Position numbers and translations under genes: made by a program. Positions 35,053 through 53,599 of a stretch of DNA of 64,000 bases are shown piece after piece (position 1 is the stretch's first letter; each line of letters starts with the position of its first letter). The notes under the pieces are model-generated. The model was not told the DNA's origin and ran no database searches. It saw only the letters and a program-made list of their open reading frames with translations. The stretch lies in assembly GCF_932526225.1 (NCBI RefSeq), contig NC_064037.1:1116001-1180000 (forward strand), given 5' to 3'. The stretch comes from Nematostella vectensis (lineage: Eukaryota; Cnidaria; Anthozoa; Actiniaria; Edwardsiidae).

Positions 35053-38000
35053 ATGGCCGAACGCCCCAATGCGCCCGCCCCAATCAGCGAAAATATCCCC
35101 GAGAACATTGAGAGTTTTTCAGAAAATATAATTCCCCATCAGTCGGTAGAGCCCGAAACTACAACGTTAAGATCACGTACCATGACCGAAAAGGGTTTAG
35201 AGTACGCAAAGGAACTTAAAGCAAAAACCGCAAAAGCCGCGACCGACCATTTCCGGCAAGTCATATCCGATTTCCTGGCACATTTAAGCTCATCAAATAA
35301 TAAAGACCAAATATTGAAAGAACTTAGTCATTGCAATGCCCTAGCAGAAAGCGCAACAACGAAATTAAACGACTTCTACGATCTCATAAAAGAAACGCCA
35401 GATTCACAAGAAGTGGCCGATTCACAGTTAGATATCCATCAGTCGATTAATGAGGCTAAGAAAATAGCCCATGAGAAGATAACAACTCTCGAGTACCAAG
35501 CTGACAAAATGTCAGTAATTTCCTCTGCGTCACACTCTTCACGGAGATCATCAAAAAGCTCGAAATCCGCAAGAGATACTTTAATAGACGTGCGAGCAAA
35601 GCGTGCTGCCTTAGAAGAAAAGATCAAATTTAATAATTCAATCTTGGAACAGGAACAAAAACTAGCAAATCTTAAACTGCAACAAGAATTAAATGCAACA
35701 AAAGCCGAAGAGGCCGTTTATAAAGAAGCGATCTCGCTAGAAGAGTTTGAACTGCCTATCGAGAAAGAGAATTTAATAAGCCGTTTCCTGTCCGAGGCAC
35801 AAACAACCAAACCTGTTATCACAGATCCGATCCAAAGTTGCTTATCTCCCTTTAACTTTCCTAACACCGAAAGTTCTCTCGTATACACTAAACCGCAGCG
35901 ACCCCTTACCGCCAACACGTTCGTGACCTTTCAGACCACTCAAGTACCTGAGAATCGTCCCTTCATCAGCCAATCCCAAACAAACCCGCCATCAACACTT
36001 ACCGCTTGGCACAACGCACAAGAGTTTACGCCGAAAAGCTCCACTGTCTATCAGGAAATTCAAAATGCACAGCCAATGTCACACAACCAAAATGTGCAGT
36101 CATCTGACCCGTCACGCCATTACAATGGGATACCGAATCAAAGCGTCACACAGTCCTACCAACAGCCCTTGCAGACAGATAGCGTCAAACAAATAGCCGA
36201 AGCCCTTGCTAAAGTCACACAACTCCAGCGCTTGCCGCAAGCTAAGCCAGACATCTTCACCGGGGAAGGGCCCCACACGAAATTCTTTATCTGGGAAACA
36301 GCGTTTGATGCATTAATAGACACTGCCCCGGTGAGCGCGCAGCAAAAGCTTTATTTATTGTATCAACATCTCGGCGGCAAGGCTAAAGTAGTAGTAGAGC
36401 AATTACAGTACATGGTTGGCGCAGATCCCGACACTGCCTACCGTGAAGCTAGAAATAAGCTGAGAAACCGCTTCGGACGCCCAGATATAATAGCGACAGA
36501 ATTTGAAACAAAACTAACAAATTGGCCAAAGATAGCGCCTAACGATGGAAAGGGGCTACGCGAATTTAGTGACTTTCTGTATCAAGTGCAAGTTGCCAGC
36601 GCGCACATGTCAGCCCTTAAGATTTATGAGTTCCCTTCAAAAATACAGTCCCTAGTAGAAAAACTCCCGGGATGGTTCGCGACAAAATGGTCAATCAAAG
36701 TGCAAGCACTACAACAGGAAAGGGGGTACAGCGCGTTTCCTAGCTTTAGTGATCTCGTCACAGAAGTATGTTTTCACGCCGAGCGAATGAACATTCCTCA
36801 ACTCACACCGACCAAGCACTCTAGCACTCCAACTCCCATACAAACGCACCGCAAGCCACAAGAGCGCATTCACAATGTACTCCTAACTAAAACCGAGGCC
36901 CAAAAGAAGGAAGCATTGGTTAAACACACAGAAAAAAAGGTCTGCCCGTACCATAACAACGCAGCGTCGCACAACCTAACTGAATGTAAAAGGTTCAAAG
37001 AACTCCTATATGAAGAAAGGCTAGAGTTCCTAAAATCAAATGGGCTATGTTTTAAATGCACAGGAAAACACTTTCGTAAAGACTGTGAAGAAACTCCTCC
37101 CCGATGCGAGGCCTGCAACAAGAACCACCTAACTTTGCTTCACGAAGACAGAAGCGCCCCCGCTAAACCTGCACCCCCTAGCCCCCCAGAAGCATCAGCA
37201 ACATGCACACAAGTCTGCGGAGGGGAGGGGACCGGTAGGTCGTGCGCCCGAATAGTCCTTGTCAACCTCACACATGAGTCACAGCCACACAAAAAACAGC
37301 TCACATACGCCGTCCTCGATGATCAATCGACAGACGTATTCATCACGGATAGTCTATCAAGATTGCTAGGAATAACAGCACCGGAGCTCGACCTAAAGGT
37401 CAATACTATAATCGGCTTCAACACAATTCGTACAAAAAAGATAACTGGTCTACGAATTCAAGATATCAAAAACGAACACGCGCACGTCAGGATTCCGTAT
37501 GCATACACACGCGAGTACATCCCCGCCGCACAAAGCGATATCGCTAGTCCCGAAGTAGCGAAGCAGTGGACCCACCTCGCACCCATCGTAGACCAGATCG
37601 CATACAGACCGGACATAGAAATCGGACTACTCATCGGTCGAAACGTCCCGGCGGCCTTCCAACCAACTGAAGTGATAGCAGGAAGCCCTGAAGAGCCATG
37701 GGCCGAGAAGTACAAGTTTGGTTGGACGGTAATCGGTCGAGTGTGCAAAGACAGAGATGATGACGTGACAGCTCGTGTGAATTGTGTGACGGTAGAGAGA
37801 GAAGTCCTACTCGAGCACAACGCTTCAAGCCATACTACCGTACAGCCGCCCTTCGTCCGCACGACACCATCCAAAGACATGACAAGCCCGCAGCAAATAC
37901 GCCAAATGATGGAGCTTGACTACACAGAACTCCACCACGACCGAAGTAAACAAAGACAAGGAAAAACAGAATCAAGAGAGGACATACAGTTTAACAATAT

Positions 38001-40272
38001 AATGGAGATAGGTCTACACAAGAACGAGAATGGAAACTGGGAGGCACCCCTACCATTCAGAGCAAACGAGGTACACCTACCAGACAACAAGAAGCACTGT
38101 CTACACAGGCTCCTCTCACTCAAACGGAAACTTCTTGGTAATGACAAGCTTAGAAACGATTACATCGCCTTCATGAAAAAGGTTATTGACCGTGGTCACG
38201 CAAGCCGAGTCCCCGTCGACCAGTTGCGTACATCCCCTGGCAAAGTGTGGTTTCTCCCCCACTTCAATGTACAGCACCCTCGCAAGAAAGACCTCCGCGT
38301 GGTGTTCGACTGCAGTTCAGTATACGAGAACGAGTCCCTAAACAAGAACTTATTACAAGGACCCGACCAGCTGAACTCACTCATCGGCGTCCTCATGCGC
38401 TTCCGAAAAGAAGAAGTAGCCTTTACCTGTGACATCGAGCAAATGTTCCACAGTTTCTATGTTAATCCGGAGCACAGAGATTTCCTGCGCTTCCTGTGGT
38501 TCGAAGACAGCGACTTAACCAAGCCAATAGTAGAGTTCCGCATGGACGTGCACCTGTTCGGCGCAGCATCGTCGCCCGCGGTCGCAAACTACTGTCTTCA
38601 CCAGACTGCAGAAACAGGCAGAGAAAAGCACGGAGATGACGCAGCAGAGTTCGTACGCCGAAACTTCTACGTGGACGATGGTCTCAAGTCCCTTCCCACA
38701 ACAGAACAGGCCGTGCGCACTATCAAAGCCACACAAGCAATGTGCGCGGACGCGAACCTGCGACTCCATAAATTTGCCAGCAACAGTAAGGAAGTTTTAG
38801 AAGCACTACACCCTGAGGATCGAGCCAAAGACCTCAAAGACCTAGACCTCAACCACGACAGCCTACCAGTCCAAAGATCGCTCGGTACTTACTGGTGTAT
38901 AGAGTCGGATACACTAGGATTTCGTATCGAGCTAAGAGACAAGCCTCTTACAAGACGCGGTATACTCTCCACCGTCAGTTCAGTGTACGACCCCTTAGGA
39001 GCCGTGTCCCCCGTCATCCTTACCGGGAAACAGATTCTACAGGAGCTCTGCAGTACCCATACAGACTGGGACGAGCCCCTCCCCGAAGACATCCGACCAC
39101 GCTGGGAAAAATGGCGCACAGAGTTACCGCTTCTCGAGAACCTCAAGTTCCCCCGATGTCTCAAGCCTCCTAACTTTGGCACTCTGACTTCTACTCAAGT
39201 CTGCAACTTCTCAGATGCTTGCCACAACGGAATCGGACAAGTCTCATACCTACGCATGGTTAACGAGAAAGGAGAAGTCCACGTAAGCTTTCTAATGGCA
39301 AAGTCTCGAGTGGCACCCCTCAAACAAATCACAATACCCCGGCTGGAACTCACGGCAGCAGTAATATCCGTGAACGTTTCAAGCATGGTCGAGCTTGAGC
39401 TAGACCTACAACCCACACCACAGCGCCTCTATTACACCGACTCGGAAATAGTCCTAGGCTACCTTAACAACGACGCTCGCCGTTTCCATGTGTATGTCGG
39501 CAATCGTGTGCAGCACATCAGAGATCAAAGCGAGCCAGAACAATGGTACCACGTGCCAGGAAAAGAAAACCCAGCAGATGAAGCATCTAGAGGAATGACA
39601 GCCGCACAACTTATCGAAAATAAGCGTTGGTTCAGCGGACCACAGTTCCTTTACGAGAACCCCACACCAAGCAACCAGAAGCCGTCATCTCAGCTAGATC
39701 CAGACGATGCTGAGTTACGCAAAGAAGCCTCTGTCCTCTCAACTAGTACCACTATGCGTACACAGTACTTAGATACGAAGCACTTCTCACACTCGTCTTC
39801 TCTACTGCGCCTCAAGCACGCAATCGTTCGCATCCAACGGATGATAGAGAGACTACGCCCAAACAAGACACACAACTGGCGACCGACAAATGGCGCGTCT
39901 ACAGTAAAGGAGCTATGGGAAGCAGAGAAGTGTCTATTCAAGACTGCACAAGCCACCACTTTTGAGAACGAAATAGATACACTGCAAAGAATGAAAGGAA
40001 ACAATAGCAAGTTCGAAGATCGCAAAAGCGCGCGCGATCGCAACAACATCATCAAAGCCACCAGCAATATCTACAAGCTAGACCCGTTCATAGACGACGA
40101 AGGTCTACTACGAGTTGGTGGTCGTCTTAGAAATGCTGAAGAAGAATACCAACTAAAGCACCCTCTTATCCTACCAAAAGATCATCACGTGACTACTGCT
40201 AAGGACGGACAACACAAGTGCTTCGAGCGTCCCGTCCACAAGCTTATCATGCTATTAGCAAGGGAAGATTAG
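35053..40272 (+). CDS. BEL/Pao Gag-Pol polyprotein lacking integrase core
   Basis: A 1739-residue frame. I place the start at the first ATG (35053); the frame is open slightly upstream without an ATG. The N-terminal third is charged and coiled-coil-like Gag. Zinc-knuckle-type cysteine clusters follow near residues 630-645, 667-679 and 686-698. A retropepsin-like region carries LDDQSTDVFI (about 755), a variant of the usual D-S/T-G active site. Reverse transcriptase has VVFDCSS, FTCDIEQMF and the catalytic YVDD (about 1206). RNase H-like sequence has IPRLELTAA and YYTDSE (about 1460). The frame reaches LRVGGRLRNA and HPLILPK, which precede the integrase zinc domain in this family, then runs into unrelated codons and stops. 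The integrase is therefore absent. Confidence 0.93.
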   Translation: MAERPNAPAPISENIPENIESFSENIIPHQSVEPETTTLRSRTMTEKGLEYAKELKAKTAKAATDHFRQVISDFLAHLSSSNNKDQILKELSHCNALAESATTKLNDFYDLIKETPDSQEVADSQLDIHQSINEAKKIAHEKITTLEYQADKMSVISSASHSSRRSSKSSKSARDTLIDVRAKRAALEEKIKFNNSILEQEQKLANLKLQQELNATKAEEAVYKEAISLEEFELPIEKENLISRFLSEAQTTKPVITDPIQSCLSPFNFPNTESSLVYTKPQRPLTANTFVTFQTTQVPENRPFISQSQTNPPSTLTAWHNAQEFTPKSSTVYQEIQNAQPMSHNQNVQSSDPSRHYNGIPNQSVTQSYQQPLQTDSVKQIAEALAKVTQLQRLPQAKPDIFTGEGPHTKFFIWETAFDALIDTAPVSAQQKLYLLYQHLGGKAKVVVEQLQYMVGADPDTAYREARNKLRNRFGRPDIIATEFETKLTNWPKIAPNDGKGLREFSDFLYQVQVASAHMSALKIYEFPSKIQSLVEKLPGWFATKWSIKVQALQQERGYSAFPSFSDLVTEVCFHAERMNIPQLTPTKHSSTPTPIQTHRKPQERIHNVLLTKTEAQKKEALVKHTEKKVCPYHNNAASHNLTECKRFKELLYEERLEFLKSNGLCFKCTGKHFRKDCEETPPRCEACNKNHLTLLHEDRSAPAKPAPPSPPEASATCTQVCGGEGTGRSCARIVLVNLTHESQPHKKQLTYAVLDDQSTDVFITDSLSRLLGITAPELDLKVNTIIGFNTIRTKKITGLRIQDIKNEHAHVRIPYAYTREYIPAAQSDIASPEVAKQWTHLAPIVDQIAYRPDIEIGLLIGRNVPAAFQPTEVIAGSPEEPWAEKYKFGWTVIGRVCKDRDDDVTARVNCVTVEREVLLEHNASSHTTVQPPFVRTTPSKDMTSPQQIRQMMELDYTELHHDRSKQRQGKTESREDIQFNNIMEIGLHKNENGNWEAPLPFRANEVHLPDNKKHCLHRLLSLKRKLLGNDKLRNDYIAFMKKVIDRGHASRVPVDQLRTSPGKVWFLPHFNVQHPRKKDLRVVFDCSSVYENESLNKNLLQGPDQLNSLIGVLMRFRKEEVAFTCDIEQMFHSFYVNPEHRDFLRFLWFEDSDLTKPIVEFRMDVHLFGAASSPAVANYCLHQTAETGREKHGDDAAEFVRRNFYVDDGLKSLPTTEQAVRTIKATQAMCADANLRLHKFASNSKEVLEALHPEDRAKDLKDLDLNHDSLPVQRSLGTYWCIESDTLGFRIELRDKPLTRRGILSTVSSVYDPLGAVSPVILTGKQILQELCSTHTDWDEPLPEDIRPRWEKWRTELPLLENLKFPRCLKPPNFGTLTSTQVCNFSDACHNGIGQVSYLRMVNEKGEVHVSFLMAKSRVAPLKQITIPRLELTAAVISVNVSSMVELELDLQPTPQRLYYTDSEIVLGYLNNDARRFHVYVGNRVQHIRDQSEPEQWYHVPGKENPADEASRGMTAAQLIENKRWFSGPQFLYENPTPSNQKPSSQLDPDDAELRKEASVLSTSTTMRTQYLDTKHFSHSSSLLRLKHAIVRIQRMIERLRPNKTHNWRPTNGASTVKELWEAEKCLFKTAQATTFENEIDTLQRMKGNNSKFEDRKSARDRNNIIKATSNIYKLDPFIDDEGLLRVGGRLRNAEEEYQLKHPLILPKDHHVTTAKDGQHKCFERPVHKLIMLLARED

Positions 40273-40571
40273 TCAGCTTAGTCCAAGACACAATGAACAC
40301 TTTCCAAATTTCAAGATATAAAGGACATTCTCAGTAATTCTTATATAGCTAAAATATACCAGCTTCATTTATAACAAGCAAACAACCATAAATCAAATTT
40401 AGGCTATCAATTAGTAATTTTCAATCAACAAATCATAATTTCCTTATCATTATTAATTAAACAAAAATAAGCAATCAGCTAGCATCGCAATTCAATGCTT
40501 AGAATATAAACATCTTTTATGCAATTTATACTTTATTTTCTTAATAAATGTAGGCACATTTAGGGAAGCAG

Positions 40572-40878
40572 TGTAACGGCATCCGCATGCCATGGATAAC
40601 CCCTTAGTTATTTTTAGTCATCTCATTACGTCACCAATCAATGTAACGCTAGCGATCACGTGACCTTAGCTTTATAAATGCAGCAAACTTGTAAAGCCCC
40701 TAAGGCTCACAGAAATTCGACGGGTTCACACGGGTTTAAGTTAGCGCCGCCCTAGGCCAAACTCGCTGTAAAGCTTACCAAGTTCTTACACGCAATAAAA
40801 CCCTAGCCTTGTGGAATTTGTGAGTACTTCATCAAAGTTTCCCGGATCTCTCCGCCACGCGGAGCTGACGCCGCTACA
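40572..40878 (+). repeat. 3' LTR of BEL/Pao element
   Basis: Same length and, by eye, same sequence as the 5' LTR. A short purine stretch 'agggaag' lies just before it and may serve as the polypurine tract. The CACCC target duplication follows directly. Confidence 0.95.
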
Positions 40879-40883
40879 CACCC

Positions 40884-41704
40884 GACATTGATGCTGATGG
40901 CGATTTATTTTGTGCATTTGGTTTTGCCTTACTTCTAATACCATATGGGCCGCGTCTCGCGAACATGGGCGCGTCACGCGAAAATAGGCGCGTCACGCAA
41001 AAATGGCCGCGACACGCAAAAATGACCGGAATAACAATGACTATGTAAAAAAGTACAAGAGATCGGACCCTACAGCATGACTAGGCCGTTACGATCTTTG
41101 TCCTATCCTGATTGTTTACACATATGACTTGTTAGAGATCCCCAAAGTGTCGTCTGGACTTGCAAGAGGAGCGCCTTGCCTGGAAATACAAAATACACAC
41201 ATAAAAATTAATACTTGTCATATTTATATGCTAACCAATGGGCTGGAAATATGGGTGATTTGAGATATAGCGGATAACGATGACGTTCTTGATCGCAGTC
41301 TTCTAACAGCATTGTCACCAGTTTACTTCGGGTCGATTACATAATAATCTCAGATAATTTTTAACGGAAAACGCGAAAAGTATTTCAAAATTGTAAAAAC
41401 AGTGTGTCTATTGGAAGTTTCTTCGAGGTTGTGAATGATAATTCAGAGCGGATGGCCTGTTTAATAGCGCAGATTCTAATAGATTCTTTTGTCTCTTGTC
41501 GGTTGAGGTTTCCGACGGACCTCCGGAAGTAATAATCTAGTGACAATGCGGCTTTAAATGTTATGACGGCAAAATAGTCTTCTAAACAGGGGCGTGCCTT
41601 AAATGTTATGATGGCAAAATGAGGTTAAAACTCCCTTTGGCGGATAACGCCACTGATCTATCGGTTTATAGTCGTGTCGGCATAGTGTACGTTAAATGCC
41701 TGTT
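40884..41704. other. Intergenic, no gene recognised
   Basis: Near 40945-41025 a short 'gcgcgtcacgcaaaaatgg' motif repeats about four times. The rest is unremarkable AT-rich sequence up to the minisatellite. Confidence 0.55.
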
Positions 41705-43224
41705 AAACCACCACTCCCCTCCATGACTCCACATCAGACCTACACCACCCCTCCCCACCATGACTCCACATGAGGCCTACACCACCCCTCCCCTCCATGA
41801 CTCCACATGAGGCCTACACCACCCCTCCCCTCCATGACCCCACATGAGGCCTACAACACCCTCCCCTCCATGACTCCACATGAGGCCTACACCACCCCTC
41901 CCCTCCATGACTCCACATGAGGCCTACACCACACCCCTCCCCTCCATGACTCCACATGAGGCCTACACCACCCCTCCCCTCCATGACTCCAAATGAGGCC
42001 TACACCACCCCTCCCCTCCATGACTCCACATGAGGCCTACACCACCCCTCCCCTCCATGACTCCAAATGAGGCCTACACCACCCCTCCCCTCCATGACTC
42101 CACATGAGGCCTACACCACACCCCTCCCCTCCATGACTCCACATGAGGCCTACACCACCCCTCCCATCCATGACTCCACATGAGGCCTACACCACCCCTC
42201 CCCTCAATGACTCCACATGAGGCCTACACCACCCCTCCCATCCATGACTCCACATGAGGCCTACACCACCACTCCCCTCCATGACTCCACATGAGGCCTA
42301 CACCACCCCTCCCCTCCATGACTCCACATGAGGCCTACACCACACCCCTCCATGACTCCACATGAGGCCTACACCACCCCTCCCCTCAATGACTCCACAT
42401 GAGGCCTACACCACCCCTCCCCTCCATGACTCCACATGAGGCCTACACCACCCCTCCCCTCCATGACTCCACATGAGGCCTACACCACCCCTCCCCTCCA
42501 TGACTCCACATGAGGACTACACCACACCCCTCCCCTCCATGACTCCACATGAGGCCTACACCACCCCTCCCCTCCATGACTCCACATGAGGCCTACACCA
42601 CCCCTCCCCTCAATGACTCCACATGAGGCCTACACCACCCCTCCCATCCATGACTCCACATGAGGCCTACACCACCACTCCCCTCCATGACTCCACATGA
42701 GGCCTACACCACCCCTCCCCTCCATGACTCCACATGAGGCCTACACCACACCCCTCCCCTCCATGACTCCACATGAGGACTACACCACACCCCTCCCCTC
42801 CATGACTCCACATGAGGCCTACACCACCCCTCCCCTCCATGACTCCACATGAGGCCTACACCACCCCTCCCCTCCATGACTCCAAATGAGGCCTACACCA
42901 CACCCCTCCCCTCCATGACTCCACATGAGGACTACACCACCCCTCCCCTCCATGACTCCAAATGAGGCCTACACCACACCCCTCCCCTCCATGACTCCAC
43001 ATGAGGCCTACACCACCCCTCCCCTCCATGACTCCAAATGAGGCCTACACCACACCCCTCCCCTCCATGACTCCACATGAGGACTACACCACCCCTCCCC
43101 TCCATGACTCCACATGAGGCCTACACCACCCCTCCCCTCCATGACTCCACATGAGGACTACACCACCACTCCCCTCCATGACTCCACATGAGGCCTACAC
43201 CACCACTCCCCTCCATGACTCCAC
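41705..43224. repeat. 37/39-bp minisatellite, left block
   Basis: About 40 copies of a unit containing 'ctccatgactccacatgagg' followed by 'cctacaccacccctccc'; 39-bp variants have an extra 'ac' ('caccacacccc'). It continues in phase at 44551 after a LINE insertion. Open frames within it are by-products of the repeat. Confidence 0.97.
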
Positions 43225-44550
43225 AATCAATCAATCAATCAATCAATATATTTTATTTGGTACCCTTATACATAATTATATATCAGGTGTTTTTCCAAGT
43301 AGTTAAGATAAAAAGGAGGTTGTCATTATCCGTGGTGTGCATTTATTCTTTTAGGCATTCAAATCTTTTTCTTGTGCAGTCAAAAATATATTTTGCAGTT
43401 TCCCTGTTAATGATCTCGTTTCTTTGATCCATGGTAATAATAAAAAGGAAAGCTCTTTCAGATGTCATTGCATTTAAGTTGATATTAGTTTTGTCTTTGA
43501 TAACACTATAGTATGCCTTTCTAATCGCGTTGTATGTAGGGCATTTTACAAGAAAGTGTTCTTCGTTTTCTATTCCATTTTTGCAAATCGTGCACCTCCT
43601 CTCATTTGGGGGCACATATGGTTTGGCATGTCTACCTGTTTCGATGGCCAAATTATGATTGCTTAGTCTTAATTTTGTGACGGCAATTCTGTGTTGTACA
43701 TTATTAATTTGGGTAAGATATTTTTCAAGTTCGTAGACCACCTTGAAGGTCCTGAAAGTTCGCAATTTATTCTTTTGGCGTGGGTCTCTTCTACTATCAT
43801 TGTGAATCTCACTTAGCCACACCTGTCGCTCGATATCTTCAAAGCGCATCTTTATTAAATTTATAGACGTGTTTGGGGCATCAAGCCATATATAGCCCAA
43901 GCCTGCTCGATCTAAAATGTTTTTCAGTTTGTGCACCCAAGTTACCTTGCTGTTATTTTCTAAAGAATCTAGGAAAGCCAACACAGCAAGTTTACTGTGG
44001 TCAGAATTTATCATTTTTTGCCAATATTTTATTGCTCTACATTTGGCTTTTAAACGCATTGGAAATCTACCGACCTCGGATCTACATGCATTAAAACTGC
44101 AGTACCTGTTGACGCCTAGCAGCCAACGTATAAACCTTGTGTGTACAGATTCTATGGGGTCTTTTTCTAGTTTGTCATTGCAGTCTGTTCCCCACACCTC
44201 GCTACTATATAATAGAATTGGGGTTACAAGGGTATCAAAGAGCCTAAGTGTTAGAGTTATTTTGTCTCTAAAGTGGTTTCCCATTTCTTTTCGAAGCTTA
44301 TACAAAGCTTTTAGTCCGACCTTCTTTATTTCTTGCTTTGCTAGGCTGAAGTTCCCAAAGGTGCTAAAATGCACCCCAAGGTATTTATATGACTTGACAA
44401 TGTCAACTTTACTGTTTCTGTATTTAAAGAGATAGTTGTTCATTGTTTTCCCAGAGTTATTAAATATCATTATCTTAGTTTTTTCTAGATTAACAGTGAG
44501 TTTTGCTTCATCACAAAATTCGCTTAGTTTGTCTAAATATTTTTGTAGCC
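43225..44550 (-). mobile_element. 5'-truncated LINE inserted in the minisatellite
   Basis: The inserted segment is oriented on the minus strand. Its 3' end (low coordinates) finishes in about six TTGA units (plus strand 'caatcaatcaatcaatcaat'), a simple-repeat tail as in RTE/CR1-like LINEs. The satellite phrase 'ccaca' occurs on both sides, consistent with a short target duplication. The 5' end is truncated within the reverse transcriptase. Confidence 0.92.
43343..44550 (-). pseudogene. Truncated LINE ORF2: reverse-transcriptase end and C-terminal domain
   Basis: About 400 codons of uninterrupted retrotransposon protein. They begin in the RT palm/thumb region (EAKLTVNLEKTKIMIFN, then SYKYLGVHFS, the usual sequence after the catalytic FADD motif, which is missing) and continue through TLVTPILLYSSEVWG. 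The C terminus has a CTICKNGIENEEHFLVKC zinc-finger-like block. The reading frame continues into the satellite upstream, giving false N-terminal residues. With no endonuclease and no catalytic motif it is inactive, but the lack of stops suggests a fairly recent insertion. Confidence 0.9.
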
Positions 44551-46112
44551 CCCACATGAGGCCTACACCACACCCCTCCCCTCCATGACTCCACATGAGG
44601 CCTATACCACCCCTCCCCTCCATGACTCCACATGAGGCCTACACCACCCCTCCCCTCCATGACTCCACATAAGGCCTACACCACACCCCTCCCCTCCATG
44701 ACTCCACATGAGGCCTACACCACCCCTCCCCTCCATGACTCAACATGAGGACTACACCACCCCTCCCCTCCATGACTCCACATGAGGACTACACCACCCC
44801 TCCCCTCCATGACTCCACATGAGGCCTACACCACCACTCCCCTCCATGACTCCACATGAGAACTACACCACCCCTCCCCTCCATGACTCCACATGAGGCC
44901 TACACCACACCCCTCCTCTCCATGACTCCACATCAGACCTACACCACCCCTCCCATCCATGACTCAACATGAGGACTACACCACCCCTCCCCTCCATGAC
45001 TCCACATGAGGCCTACACCACCCCTCCCCTCCATGACTCCACATGAGGCCTACACCACACCCCTCCCCTCCATGACTCCACATGAGGCCTACACCACCCC
45101 TCCCCTCCATGACTCCACATGAGGCCTACACCACCCCTCCCCTCCATGACTCCACATGAGGCCTACACCACCCCTCCCCTCCATGACTCCAAATGAGGCC
45201 TACACCACACCCCCCCCCCCCCCTCCATGACTCCACATGAGGCCTACACCACCCCTCCCCCCCTCCATGACTCCACATGAGGCCTACACCACACCCCCCC
45301 CCCCTCCATGACCCCACATGAGGCCTACACCACACCCCTTCCCTCCATGACTCCACATGAGGCCTACACCACACCCCTTCCCTCCATGACTCCACATGAG
45401 GACTACACCACCCCTCCCCTCCATGACTCCACATGAGGACTACACCACCCCTCCCCTCCATGACTCCACATGAGGACTACACCACCCCTCCCCTCCATGA
45501 CTCCACATGAGGCCTACACCACCACTCCCCCCATGACTCCACATGAGGCCTACACCACCCCTCCCCTCAATGACTCCACATGAGGCCTACACCACCACTC
45601 CCCTCCATGACTCCACATGAGGCCTACAACACCCCTCCCCTCCATGACTCCACATGAGGCCTACACCCCTCCCCTCCATGACTCCACGTGAGGCCTACAC
45701 CACACCCCTCCCCTCCATGACTCCACATGAGGCCTACACCACCCCTCCCCTCCATGACTCCACGTGAGGCCTACACCACACCCCTCCCCTCCATGACTCC
45801 ACATGAGGCCTACACCACCCCTCCCCTCCATGACTCCACATGAGGCCTACACCACCCCTCCCCTCCATGACTCCACATGAGGCCTACACCACCCCTCCCC
45901 TCCATGACTCCACATGAGGCCTACACCACCCCTCCCCTCCATGACTCCAAATGAGGCCTACACCACCCCTCCCCTCCATGACTCCACATGAGGCCTACAC
46001 CACCCCTCCCCTCCATGACTCCACATGAGCCCTACACCACCCCTCCCCTCCATGACTCCAAATGAGGCCTACACCACCCCTCCCCTCCATGACTCCACAT
46101 GAGGCCTACATA
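44551..46112. repeat. 37/39-bp minisatellite, right block
   Basis: Continuation of the array at 41705, with C-tract expansions at about 45211-45224 and 45294-45303. Ends at about 46112. Confidence 0.97.
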
Positions 46113-46198
46113 AAGATGCCTGTCTTGAGGCTAAATACGCCATGGCAGGGGCTCATAAGTAGGGGTAATCAACTTCCCCACATTCTAGTATTATATAG

Positions 46199-46713
46199 GT
46201 GTCAAGGCGTTTCCTAGGATCAGGCTATTTTTACACGCGCGGATGAGCCAATCAGATTCGACCGTTGTGTTGACGTTTTGGGTGAGCTCAACTGCACGCG
46301 CAGTCTCTGACAAAAAACTATGATCTCTTCACAGTATTTTAACTTTTGTTTCTCTATTTTCTTTTATATGAATCCAACCCTACCTACGACTTTGAATTCT
46401 AGCTTGCAATTCTTTTGGTAAACAAACAAAAATATTCTTCCTAGCTGCAATTTGCGCGTGCAGCCTTACGTCACTCGCGCGCGCGACCAACGTCAACGTA
46501 ACTGATTGGCCCGTTTGTTCCCGGGTTAGTACGCAGCTCTTACAAGCTGCAATTTGATTGGGCAGATGAACAATATCCGCACCTTGACACAAAGAACGAG
46601 AAGAAAAGAACTCCTTTGTAGAAGAAAGATAATAAGAGACAAAGCAGCTGCGTGCTTACTCGTTTGTGCGCGCGCGTCTAAAAATAGCCTGATCCTCAGA
46701 AACGCCGTGACAC
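46199..46713. mobile_element. MITE of 515 bp with ~44-bp inverted repeats
   Basis: The ends GTGTCAAGGCGTTTC and its near complement at 46699-46713 extend as inverted repeats through 'aggatcaggctattttta'. ATATAG flanks both ends (46193-46198 and 46714-46719), a possible 6-bp target duplication. No transposase frame. It lies just downstream of the channel gene's 3' end. Confidence 0.65.
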
Positions 46714-46838
46714 ATATAGTACAGAAGATTGCCCCTACTCTTTTATACGAATGTACGTTTGTCTGCGGTATCTATGGTATTTTTCAAATGCACGCATTAT
46801 TACGAATTTTCAACTTATGAGCCCCCCCTTTTCTAGGG

Positions 46839-53577
<6,739 letters not shown>

Positions 53578-53599
53578 GAGAGCTTTGGGAGACTAGACT

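Larger units (their letters stand above)
34279..40878 (+). mobile_element. BEL/Pao LTR retrotransposon, integrase-deleted
   Basis: Two 307-bp LTRs (34279-34585 and 40572-40878) start TGTAACGG and end GCTACA. Compared by eye they look identical base for base. The element is flanked by the 5-bp duplication CACCC (34274-34278 and 40879-40883). Between the LTRs lies one gag-pol frame of BEL/Pao type. Only about 300 bp separate its stop from the right LTR, and no integrase catalytic core or env-like frame is present. The matching LTRs imply a recent insertion, so the copy was probably moved by integrase supplied from another element, or lost integrase after inserting. Confidence 0.95.

Noticed and set aside
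45126-45461. Glycine/tryptophan-rich repeat protein on the minus strand
   Set aside because: It is translation of the 37/39-bp minisatellite; frames break at each length variant.
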